From Petralouisia muris (GTDB lineage Bacteria; Bacillota; Clostridia; Lachnospirales; Lachnospiraceae): DNA of 48,495 nucleotides. The notes beneath the pieces were generated by a model. It did not search any database. It saw nothing but the letters and a program-made list of their open reading frames with translations, and was not told the DNA's origin. Below, one piece after another: positions 40,650-48,495 of this stretch; positions within the stretch are counted from its first letter, which is position 1; every line of letters begins with the position of its first letter. The DNA is taken from contig NZ_SRYA01000037.1 in assembly GCF_004793545.1 (NCBI RefSeq), positions 1 through 48,495 of the forward strand, written 5' to 3'. A program made the position numbers and the translations under genes.

Positions 40650-41447
40650 GCTACATGTGTAGCCATGGCAGAACACATCTGGGGCAGCGAACAGGAATTT
40701 GTCAGCCGCATGAACCAGCGCGCCAAAGACCTTGGCATGAATGACACCAATTTTGTAAACTGCTGCGGCCTTGACGTGGATGGACACATGACCACCGCCT
40801 ATGATGTTGCGCTGATGTCCCGGGAACTGATTACTAAATATCCTCAAATTCATGATTACTGCACAATTTGGATGGAAAATATCACCCATGTGACCAGAAA
40901 GGGCTCTTCAGAATTCGGCCTAACCAACACCAACAAATTAATCCGGCAGTATCCCTATGCCACCGGATTAAAAACCGGCTCCACCTCCCAGGCAAAATTT
41001 TGCGTTTCCGCCACTGCTGAAAAGGACGGCCTGGAACTGATTGCCGTAATTATGGCCGCTCCGGATCATAAAATCCGTTTCTCAGACGCCACAACACTGC
41101 TGAATTACGGCTTTGGAAAATGCCAGGTCTATCGGGATGAAAATACAGATAGACTCCCCAGCCTGACTGTAACAGGCGGAGTGGAAGACAACTCGCCTCT
41201 GGCCTACAAATCTGATTTCTCCTATCTGGATGTGGCGGGCTCTGATTTATCTTCTGTAACCAAGGAACTAGAACTCCCTGAATCTGCTGACGCGCCTGTA
41301 AAAAAAGGCCAGACTGCAGGAAAAGCCGTTTACAAATTAAACGGAAAAGAAATTGGGTCGGTGGATATCCTGTTTCAAAAGGACGTAAAAAAAGCTTTAT
41401 TTAAGGATTACTTTCTGAAAACCCTAGAACAGCTTCTGCTCTGTTGA
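40650..41447 (+). pseudogene. dacA: D-Ala-D-Ala carboxypeptidase (dacA), 5' part missing
   Basis: Only the C-terminal part of a penicillin-binding carboxypeptidase remains: MAEHIWGSEQEFVSRMNQRA, GMNDTNFVNCCGLDVDGH, the KTG motif in ATGLKTGSTS, and the C-terminal domain. The active-site Ser-x-x-Lys and the Ser-x-Asn motifs, which lie upstream in the family, are absent. The conserved frame enters at ATCVAMAEHI, and codons before it (40600-40649) encode unrelated residues. The enzyme would be inactive. It marks the point where accessory DNA meets the chromosome; the missing 5' half may lie at the other end of the element, outside this window. Confidence 0.8.
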
Positions 41448-41464
41448 AAACAGCATCATCCCTT

Positions 41465-43003
41465 TTACAGCAGCGGGGTAAACAGGCGCATCACGCTCTG
41501 CAAAGTGCGGATTGCCGCCGGACGTTTCTTGCAAAATTCAATATTAATTTCTTCTGACCGCTCCATGGTGTCCAGCACATCCTCCTTGACCTGCATTACA
41601 GCCCTGGAGCGGTACATCCAGACGCCACATTCAAAATGCAGATACAGGCTGCGGTAATCCAGGTTCACGCTCCCCACAACAGCCACCTCATCATCCGACA
41701 CAAAACATTTTGCATGAAGAAACCCCGGATTATACTGATAGATCCTTACCCCGCACTCCAACAGCGGTTCATAGTAGGACTGGGAAATCCAATAAATAAT
41801 CTTTTTATCTGGAATTCCCGGCATAATAATTCTCACATCCACTCCGCTCTTAGCCGTATTCTGCAAAGCTTTCAGAATCTCATCATCCGGTATCAGGTAA
41901 GGAGTGAAAATATACACATATTTTCGGGCGCGATTAATGATGTTCATATAAATATTTTCCCCTACCGTCTCATGATCCAGGGGACTGTCTGTATAAGGCT
42001 GTACATATCCATCTGTCTGAAACTGCCTGGTCTGATGGCAGGAAGGCCGAAACTTTTCCAAATCCTTTTCCTGAGTTTTTGCAATATAATCCCACATTTC
42101 CAGAAACATAATGGTAAAACTCCAGACTGCCTCCCCTTCCAGACGGATGCCGGTATCTTTCCAGTATCCGAACCGGGTCACCTTGTTTACATATTCATCT
42201 GCCAGATTAATTCCCCCTGTAAAAGCAACCTTGCCGTCAGCCACCAGAATTTTCCTGTGATCCCGGTTATTCATAATCACGGACATCACAGGATACAGGG
42301 GATTAAACCGAACGCACTGAATGCCCCATTCCCGCATCTGCTGATCATATTTTGTCGGAAGGGTGGTTACGCACCCGAAATCATCATAAATAAAACGCAC
42401 ATCCACGCCCGCAGCGGCTTTGCGCTTTAAAATCTCCAGGATTTTTCCAAACATATACCCTTCTTCCACAATAAAATATTCCATAAAAATAAAATGCTCC
42501 GCCTCCTCCAGCGCTGCCAGCATATCCGGAAACATATTTTCTCCACAGGGATAATATTTGGTTTCTGTATTCTTATATACCGGAAAGCCTGCCCAGTCCA
42601 TGACATACTTTGACTGACGGTAAACAGACATATCATTTCCCATCAATTCCGCTTGAAGCTCCTGATGCTTCGGAAGCTCCTGCTGCATTTCAAAGTTAAT
42701 GGCTTCCATCCGTTTTCTGGTGGGCCTGGTAAGCTCTGACCGTCCGAAAATAAAATAAACTAAAAGCCCCACAATGGGAACCGCCAGTATTACCACAGTC
42801 CAGGCCAGTTTATAAGACAGATTGCTTCTCTTATTCACAATCAGCAGTACGACAAAAATTGCCACAATACCAATCGCTGTATTAAAAAAAGTGTAGCGCG
42901 CCTGAAAACCATACAGAAATGACAGCAGCCAACACAGTTGAACCAGAATCGCAAGGGCTACAATGGTGGCCCTTCCCGACAGAAATTTCTTTATTTTTTT
43001 CAT
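41465..43003 (-). CDS. cls: Cardiolipin synthase
   Basis: A 512-residue membrane enzyme of the phospholipase D superfamily. Two N-terminal hydrophobic helices (IVALAILVQLCWLLSFLYGF, then ILAVPIVGLLVYFIFGR) are followed by two catalytic HKD motifs: NRDHRKILVADGKVAFTGG and FLHAKCFVSDDEVAVVGSVN. It joins two phosphatidylglycerol molecules to make cardiolipin. AGAGGTGA lies before the ATG. It faces the truncated carboxypeptidase gene tail to tail. Confidence 0.93.
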   Translation of the reverse strand: MKKIKKFLSGRATIVALAILVQLCWLLSFLYGFQARYTFFNTAIGIVAIFVVLLIVNKRSNLSYKLAWTVVILAVPIVGLLVYFIFGRSELTRPTRKRMEAINFEMQQELPKHQELQAELMGNDMSVYRQSKYVMDWAGFPVYKNTETKYYPCGENMFPDMLAALEEAEHFIFMEYFIVEEGYMFGKILEILKRKAAAGVDVRFIYDDFGCVTTLPTKYDQQMREWGIQCVRFNPLYPVMSVIMNNRDHRKILVADGKVAFTGGINLADEYVNKVTRFGYWKDTGIRLEGEAVWSFTIMFLEMWDYIAKTQEKDLEKFRPSCHQTRQFQTDGYVQPYTDSPLDHETVGENIYMNIINRARKYVYIFTPYLIPDDEILKALQNTAKSGVDVRIIMPGIPDKKIIYWISQSYYEPLLECGVRIYQYNPGFLHAKCFVSDDEVAVVGSVNLDYRSLYLHFECGVWMYRSRAVMQVKEDVLDTMERSEEINIEFCKKRPAAIRTLQSVMRLFTPLL

Positions 43004-43107
43004 CTAATCACCTCTTGCGCAAAATGCATTCCCAGGCAATGCAATGCGCCGCCCCCCCTGGCCGGCTGAAGCATTTCCTGACGCCTTTATGCACTGGTGA
43101 CATTTTA

Positions 43108-43995
43108 TCACAATAATCTTCCAATGTCTACCATTCCCCAGCCCTGTTTTGACAAGGGCAGACCCAAATCCACCGTCCGCCGATAGAAACGAAGCTTCAC
43201 ATCCGCAGGTAAAAAATGCGGATATTTACTTAACAAAAGGGCTATACTTCCGCTCACCATGGGTGCCGCCATGGAAGTGCCGCTTTTTTGCGTATACAGT
43301 GTGGGATATATGCCGCAGCTTGTAACATTGGTTCCCGGCAGCACCAGCTCCGGCTTTACCACACAATGCTCCGTAGGCCCCTGGCCGGAATAATTGGGCT
43401 TTAGCATAGATCTCCCAATTTGCTCTTTGGTATCGTCAAAACAGCCCACTGTAATAATTTTCCGGCAGATTCCCGGAACAGTAATGCTGTTTTCCCCAGG
43501 GCCGTTATTCCCTGCCGCCGCTACCACCACCAAATCATTATCCCAAGCGTATTCCACTGCCTGCAACAGCATGGCCCGCTCTCTGCTCCCTGCATGAAGA
43601 ACCATACCTATAGAAATATTTACAACCCGTATCCGGTAAACATTCCTTTGCCGCACCAGCCAGTCAATTGCCTGTACCACCTGTTCCGTGTTGCCGTTTC
43701 CTTTATAATCCAATATTTTTATGATAATCAAATGACAGCGGGGCGCAATTCCCATATATTTTCCATTGGAAGCCCCGCCGCTGCCGCCGATAATTCCGGC
43801 TATATGAGTTCCGTGTCCGTTATCGTCATAGGGAGACATCCTCCCTCTTACATAATCCTGAAAGCAGACAATCCTATGTTCAAAATCCGGGTGGGGAGAA
43901 ATGCCTGTATCCAGCACTGCCACGCCGATTTCTTCCCCAAAATAGCCTTTTTCATGGGCCCGCCCGACATTGATAATTTTTCTTACTCTGTCCAT
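43108..43995 (-). CDS. Subtilisin-like serine protease (S8), cytoplasmic type
   Basis: A compact subtilase of 295 residues without signal peptide or propeptide. Catalytic Asp29 is in VAVLDTG, His61 in DDNGHGTHIAG, oxyanion Asn163 in AAAGNNGPG, and Ser241 in KSGTSMAAP. The absence of a secretion signal indicates an intracellular protease (Isp-like). A single ATG with AAGAGA upstream is used. It lies between cardiolipin synthase and sortase on the same strand. Confidence 0.92.
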   Translation of the reverse strand: MDRVRKIINVGRAHEKGYFGEEIGVAVLDTGISPHPDFEHRIVCFQDYVRGRMSPYDDNGHGTHIAGIIGGSGGASNGKYMGIAPRCHLIIIKILDYKGNGNTEQVVQAIDWLVRQRNVYRIRVVNISIGMVLHAGSRERAMLLQAVEYAWDNDLVVVAAAGNNGPGENSITVPGICRKIITVGCFDDTKEQIGRSMLKPNYSGQGPTEHCVVKPELVLPGTNVTSCGIYPTLYTQKSGTSMAAPMVSGSIALLLSKYPHFLPADVKLRFYRRTVDLGLPLSKQGWGMVDIGRLL

Positions 43996-44088
43996 ATGAT
44001 TCTCTTTTTCTATTAATATATGCGTCCCTGCTATTTTTGTTTTTCAGAAATTCCGGCAATTCCCCGGGCTTATGTGATTCCATTCATG

Positions 44089-44958
44089 CTATTCGATTCT
44101 CCTGCCAACCACAACGAACCTTCCGTTTTCCACATGATAGGCACAGCAATTCAGCGTAATAAATTCATCTCCGGGCTCCGCCTTGGCGCCTGTGTCATAG
44201 AGCGACAACTTTTTTATATTTGTATACCAATTGTCAAATTCCTCCTGAGTGCCCGCCTCAAAAAACTTATAATACTTGAATTCCTTATCTTTTACACGAT
44301 ACACCTGAGAATAAAAAACAGCAATCAACTCATATTTCCGGTGCTCGTAAAGGGAGTCAAAGCAAATGATAGAATGCTCTTTCCCATAGCTTTCTTCCTG
44401 ATACAAATCCAGATTTCCAAACATTTCTCCCGATTTCATATTATGTCCATGAACGATTAAATTCGCGGAAGGCTCTGCGCCGTCAAAATATCCCTCTGCC
44501 TTGGCGCCGCTCCCCACCGTAGAATCTGTATCCATAATCAGGCATCCATTGTGATTGTCCTCTCCGTAAAAATCCCGGTATAAATAATAATTTTCATCCT
44601 CCGGCGTCTGCATAACGGGATAATTGATCCCCGTTCCCTCAATGGAAAGCCAGCCGATCAAATCATGATTCTGTTCGTACATGGAGCGGTATTCCGGCAG
44701 AATTTCCGGCTCTTTTTCCCCTGGCGCATCTGCAGGGGCAGAAATTGCCTCTGACATCCCTGCCGCCAGTATACCTTTATCTGTGTCCCCACTGGTTCCC
44801 TCTGCTCTCTGTTCCATAAGCTGTGCCTGCTGCCTGTCCAGCCTCTGGCTGTCCTCCCAACTCCCATAACAGGTAAATACAATTTTCCCTGCTGAAATAC
44901 AGAATCCGCACAGACACAGCCCTATCATGCATTTCCTTGCCTTATCCTTTTTCATCAT
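44089..44958 (-). CDS. srtB: Class B sortase
   Basis: A 289-residue sortase B. An N-terminal anchor (MIGLCLCGFCISAGKIVF), the catalytic His172 in VHGHNMKSG, Cys272 in ITLNCCAYH and Arg280 in ENGRFVVVG are visible. The TLxTC motif reads TLNCC. Sortase B attaches proteins to the cell wall at a C-terminal motif; the large surface protein encoded next door with a VPKTG signal is an obvious substrate candidate, though VPKTG is closer to the class A/C type of motif than to NPQTN. Same direction as the gene upstream. Confidence 0.9.
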   Translation of the reverse strand: MMKKDKARKCMIGLCLCGFCISAGKIVFTCYGSWEDSQRLDRQQAQLMEQRAEGTSGDTDKGILAAGMSEAISAPADAPGEKEPEILPEYRSMYEQNHDLIGWLSIEGTGINYPVMQTPEDENYYLYRDFYGEDNHNGCLIMDTDSTVGSGAKAEGYFDGAEPSANLIVHGHNMKSGEMFGNLDLYQEESYGKEHSIICFDSLYEHRKYELIAVFYSQVYRVKDKEFKYYKFFEAGTQEEFDNWYTNIKKLSLYDTGAKAEPGDEFITLNCCAYHVENGRFVVVGRRIE

Positions 44959-45022
44959 GTGACGCTTTCTCAGATCCTGTTTAAAAAGCTCTTTTTTCCT
45001 TTGTATTTTTCATTTATTAAAT

Positions 45023-47668
45023 CTAAATATTATTTTTATGCCAGAAATGCCATGCGCCCAATCCACTGAGGAAAGCAGCAAAAAACCAGAAGCCCAGTTC
45101 TGAACTTTCACCGGTCTTCGGCACATCATCCAGCTCATTGCCGTCACCGCTGCTTTGATTTTCCTTCTTAACCTGACTGCTGTTCTTGTTTTGCAGCATG
45201 CTTTCTTCCTCTTGATTTCCAGCGCTGTTTCTTCTTCGGAGCATGATTTCTTCCCCGCTGGTTTCCTCTTTCTTCCATTGTGCATAAATGGTTGTGTCGC
45301 TGTCAAATTCTGTATCCGTTGTGACTTTCACACCGCCGCTTGCATTAGTATACCAGCCGTCAAGGGTATAGCCGATTCGAATGGCTTGGGGCAATTCAGG
45401 CAGCTTCCTGTTTACCGTCTTTGCATTTACTATACTTGTCTCTCCGCCATTTGCGTCAAAAGTAATAGTATATTCTGCTTCCACTGTAGCTACCGGCGAA
45501 AAGCATGCGGTAAGGCTTCTGTCAGCCGTCGCCTGAAAACGGTAAGCTGCTTTTGCACTGACTTCCCTTCCATGTTCCGTCCATCCCACAAATTCATAGC
45601 CTTCCTTTGCCTCTGCGGTTACGGTAACAGATGCATGCTCGATGTAACTTCCGTCTCCGGTTACCCTTCCTCCTTCTTCCGGTTCTGCGCTTACCTGTAT
45701 AGTATAAACCACTGGTTTCACTTCTGGTTTCACTTCTGGTTTTACTTCTGGCTTCACTTCCGGTTCGGATTCCTTAAACTCTACCACCAGGTTCCTGTCC
45801 TCTGTCACTGTAAAATTGTAGCTTGCTTCCGTACTGACTTCCTCTCCATTTTCCGTCCATTTTACAAACTCATAACCTTCCCTGGCTTCTGCGGTCACTT
45901 CTGCGAAAGCATTCTCATCATAGCTTCCTTCTCCTGTTACCCTTCCTCCTTCTTCCGGTTCTGCGCTTACCTGTATGGTATAAACCACTGGTTTCACTTC
46001 TGGTTTTACTTCTGGCTTCACTTCTGGTTTTACTTCTGGCTTCACTTCCGGTTCGGATTCCTTAAACTCCGCCACCAGGTTCCTGTCCTCTGTCACTGTA
46101 AAATTGCAGCTTGCTTCTGTACTGACTTCCCTTCCATTCTCCGTCCATTTTACAAACTCATAGCCTTTTTTTGCCTCTGCGGTTACGGTGGCGGATGCAT
46201 TTTTATAATAACTGCCGCTTCCGGTCACACTTCCTCCTTCCGCCGGACTTGCATTCACCTGCACAATAGCAAGATCCACCACATCATTCTCCTGCACATT
46301 TCCTAGATTAAAACTGAATTGCACAGCCGCGCCTTCCGAAAGATTCAGCCAGGAAGAAGTCATACCGGAGTCAGCGTTAGAATATTGAATGACTTTTTTC
46401 CCGTCCGTCTTTACATTATTGCTGTTTGCCTGATTTTCATTGTCTGTCCATCTCTTACGCTCGCTGAAGTTTCCCAGCCAGACCTTATCCGGAGCGGCGC
46501 CCGTATAATTCAAAACAACTGCTGGGTCACTATTCTCGTAATTGTTCTTTGCACCGACCATCTGCACCAATTTCATTCCATTCCCTCTTTGAGCCAAGGT
46601 CAGCGCCGCATGATCAGGGTTAAAGGAACCGCGAGTAATCTCACTTGTTCCCAGCATCACGTCCGAACCGAAACAAAAGGCATGCATGCTATTTCCCATA
46701 ACAGCCTCAATATGAAGTTCCGTTTTATTTTCCTTCCCAAACTGAAAGCGAAGCTCACTTAAAACGGCATTGCCAGGAAGAGTGCCTGAACTGGCAGCAG
46801 GTTTTGCCGAATCGTTGGTAAAAAGCTGCCAGCCAGCGCTATAGGCGGTATTCATCCAATAAGTAATTCCATTCTTTGTATACTTACCCAGCACATCAAA
46901 ACACTGATAAGTCGATCCACTTGAAACAGAAGTATAGGCAACAAAACCATTGGTAAGATGCCACTGATTTTCCTTGTATACTTTCAGCATCTTTGTCCCC
47001 TCTAAATTCTGCGCTCCTGTACCGGAAATTATCTGTCCGTTTCCCGGCGTCTGGAACGCCTGTACCGCCCTGGACACAGAATTGTCCATTACAACCCGGT
47101 ACCACTTTCCGTTTTCCGGAGTAAAAGTGCATTCCCGACTTTCGGCGCTGTCGATATCTTCAAATTCCCCTTCTTCTAGTTCAGCCTTCTGCCACTGATA
47201 TTGTGAAGCTTCACTGTCAGGAGCAACCAGAGTAATCTCACTGGCACTCATCGCTTTTCCCCAGGGATAGTCGTCCACAGGAGTGTAATTCACCTCAGGC
47301 TCCGGCAGCTCCTGTGGTTCTGCTTGACCGCCTTCCAGATAATCCTGTAATTCCAGCGCCGGCGTGAGCAATTCTTCACATTCCTCTGCCGACTCTTTCT
47401 TTCTGGAAAAATTTATAGTATCGTCTGATACAGTTTCTATATTTTCACTGGCATCCGTCTCAGATTTTGTTCTTTCCTTATGATGCAAGCCATCCTGCAC
47501 ATGAACCTTTCCATCCTCTGCCGCCTGTACCGACAGCCTGTAACCCTCTGTAAAAAGAAAACACAGAAGCGCTATGGAGAAAATAATACTGAACGCACGC
47601 TTTTTCTTTCCTTTCGCAATATTCCGATTTAGGGACTTTCCCTTTTTGATTTCTGACTCTTTCTTCAT
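45023..47668 (-). CDS. Large cell-wall-anchored surface protein with repeats
   Basis: An 881-residue protein with a signal peptide (residues about 24-49, AFSIIFSIALLCFLFTEGYR, then SVQAAED). The N-terminal 480 residues are unrecognised. Then come three bacterial-repeat (Flg_new_2-like) domains of about 70 residues (GGSVTGSGSYYKNASATVTA, then EGYEFVKWTENG), separated by PEVKPEVK linkers, and one InlB-type (Listeria-Bacteroides) repeat near 770-820 ending TIYAQWKK. The C-terminus has VPKTGESS, a hydrophobic helix and a short basic tail (HKNNI). It should be anchored by the neighbouring sortase. The linker length is likely to vary between strains. GGAGGG precedes the ATG. Confidence 0.85.
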   Translation of the reverse strand: MKKESEIKKGKSLNRNIAKGKKKRAFSIIFSIALLCFLFTEGYRLSVQAAEDGKVHVQDGLHHKERTKSETDASENIETVSDDTINFSRKKESAEECEELLTPALELQDYLEGGQAEPQELPEPEVNYTPVDDYPWGKAMSASEITLVAPDSEASQYQWQKAELEEGEFEDIDSAESRECTFTPENGKWYRVVMDNSVSRAVQAFQTPGNGQIISGTGAQNLEGTKMLKVYKENQWHLTNGFVAYTSVSSGSTYQCFDVLGKYTKNGITYWMNTAYSAGWQLFTNDSAKPAASSGTLPGNAVLSELRFQFGKENKTELHIEAVMGNSMHAFCFGSDVMLGTSEITRGSFNPDHAALTLAQRGNGMKLVQMVGAKNNYENSDPAVVLNYTGAAPDKVWLGNFSERKRWTDNENQANSNNVKTDGKKVIQYSNADSGMTSSWLNLSEGAAVQFSFNLGNVQENDVVDLAIVQVNASPAEGGSVTGSGSYYKNASATVTAEAKKGYEFVKWTENGREVSTEASCNFTVTEDRNLVAEFKESEPEVKPEVKPEVKPEVKPEVKPVVYTIQVSAEPEEGGRVTGEGSYDENAFAEVTAEAREGYEFVKWTENGEEVSTEASYNFTVTEDRNLVVEFKESEPEVKPEVKPEVKPEVKPVVYTIQVSAEPEEGGRVTGDGSYIEHASVTVTAEAKEGYEFVGWTEHGREVSAKAAYRFQATADRSLTACFSPVATVEAEYTITFDANGGETSIVNAKTVNRKLPELPQAIRIGYTLDGWYTNASGGVKVTTDTEFDSDTTIYAQWKKEETSGEEIMLRRRNSAGNQEEESMLQNKNSSQVKKENQSSGDGNELDDVPKTGESSELGFWFFAAFLSGLGAWHFWHKNNI

Positions 47669-47874
47669 AACCGCTTACTCCCTCCTAATAAAAAATTTCC
47701 TTTCTGATTTTCGCGGTTCCGTATCTTAGCCATGAACCATCCATTCTGAGTGTCTTTTATCACAGAGCACACGAAAATAATTTCATACCAATAAGGATTT
47801 TTCTTTTTATACAGGATAATTTTACTTACGGTATATGACAAATCAAGTCAGATTTTGTTAAATTTTTGTTAATT
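47669..47874. other. Intergenic region upstream of the surface protein
   Basis: About 200 bases, A/T-rich, carrying the GGAGGGAG site of the surface gene and presumably its promoter. No terminator hairpin is evident after the small protein gene that ends at 47875. Confidence 0.35.
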
Positions 47875-48255
47875 TTAGCGCGTATACAAAACTGCAACAT
47901 CATCACAGCCTTTCAGACAAACCGTGGCTACTTCCTGCATATCCTCCTGAATGTCAACTGTAAAATTCCCATCCGAATATCCGCCGCCTGCCAGTCCTCC
48001 GTAAACAGTGAGATATAAAACGCTTCCTTCTATTGTGTAATGATATGTTCGGAAGGTTTTGCCGCTGGAAATAAACTCTGCTTCCGCAGTAAAGCCTGTA
48101 TCTGTCAGTTCCATATTTGTAAATGAAATTTCCGCAGCGGACGCTTTGCTGCCTCTGCTGTATCCAAAAAAGACGGTGACTGCAGCAGCAGCCAGCACAA
48201 TAAGGACAAACAGCATCCACTTATGTTTCTTTTGCTTCTTCACTGTTCCTGTCAT
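47875..48255 (-). CDS. Small membrane-anchored or exported protein
   Basis: A 126-residue protein. An N-terminal membrane helix (WMLFVLIVLAAAAVTVFFGY) follows a basic start; the rest is beta-rich (AEISFTNMELTDTGFTAEAE, then VLYLTVYGGLAGG). AGGAGG is directly before the ATG at 48255; a frame extending to 48375 has no site. No known domain. It neighbours the surface protein gene but is separated by over 200 bases. Confidence 0.65.
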   Translation of the reverse strand: MTGTVKKQKKHKWMLFVLIVLAAAAVTVFFGYSRGSKASAAEISFTNMELTDTGFTAEAEFISSGKTFRTYHYTIEGSVLYLTVYGGLAGGGYSDGNFTVDIQEDMQEVATVCLKGCDDVAVLYTR

Positions 48256-48495
48256 TTTGATCCTCCTAAAAAATAAGAATGGCGCCCCTGTGATTGACTC
48301 CACCCTTTGTTGAATATCATATCGGCTTCCTGCCTGACATTCATTACCTCTTATCTTTTTGTAAATCTTCCGCATTTTATCTGCAGACCTCTTTTTTTAA
48401 TTTATTAAGGTTTCTATTTTAAAGGCAGAACATTTCTCTTACACCAGTTTACAACTTTTTTAATAAAAAAATGCCGCACAGGACTTTCTGTTGTA
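48256..48495. other. End of window, no gene recognised
   Basis: A/T-rich sequence. No complete gene is seen; a rightward or leftward gene may begin beyond the window. Confidence 0.3.

Noticed and set aside
42427-42636. Frames inside cardiolipin synthase
   Set aside because: Shadow frames of cls.
45155-46306. 383-codon rightward frame opposite the surface protein
   Set aside because: A shadow frame produced by the repeat codons of the real gene.

Overview
The window reads as a low-GC Firmicute, most likely a gut Lachnospiraceae-type Clostridium. The grounds are A/T-rich coding, strong GGAGG ribosome binding sites, many TTG starts, and a class B sortase with a VPKTG cell-wall protein. No rRNA, tRNA, integrase or CRISPR array was seen.

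Bases 1 to about 40,650 are accessory DNA: dozens of small, mostly leftward genes, two replication-initiator-like genes, a ParB-like protein with a J-domain-like tail, an HU-type protein, several toxin-antitoxin modules, candidate defence genes and long non-coding structured stretches. No conjugation genes are visible, so I cannot say whether this is an integrated plasmid, an ICE part or a prophage-like element. Bases 40,650 to 48,495 look like host backbone: a D-Ala-D-Ala carboxypeptidase missing its 5' half at the junction, cardiolipin synthase, a subtilisin-like protease, sortase B, a large sorted surface protein and a small membrane-anchored protein.

Region by region: 0.2-2.6 kb holds a DUF4062 protein and decayed genes. 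2.7-9.6 kb is a leftward run with HTH protein, ParB-J fusion, ADP-ribosyltransferase-like protein, full ClpX and a replication-initiator-like gene that seems to start at ATC. 10-12 kb has four small unknown genes. 12-13.6 kb has a candidate small RNA, an XRE regulator and a type I toxin with antisense RNA. 13.8-15.8 kb has an HslV-like Ntn hydrolase and two membrane proteins. 16.6-18.5 kb has two PIN-toxin modules. 18.6-23.4 kb has small genes and a more GC-rich block with DUF262 and sigma-like proteins. 23.7-26.4 kb is rightward, with regulators, a palindrome array around a ribbon-helix-helix gene and a J-domain protein. 26.9-32.3 kb has a nuclease, diverged ~230-bp repeats, a NACHT/pentapeptide ATPase with a small motif-sharing partner, and a Panacea-type toxin-antitoxin pair with a frameshifted antitoxin. 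32.5-35.2 kb has a homing-endonuclease-like gene and a 1.6-kb array of short hairpins. 35.3-40.3 kb has a second replication-like gene, small cysteine-rich proteins, HU and a gp10-like protein.

The strongest leads for something undescribed are the hairpin array at 33.56-35.18 kb, the two-gene NACHT operon at 28.8-31.1 kb, the HslV-like hydrolase in an element that also carries ClpX, the palindrome array at 24.4-24.9 kb and the apparent ATC and ATT starts.
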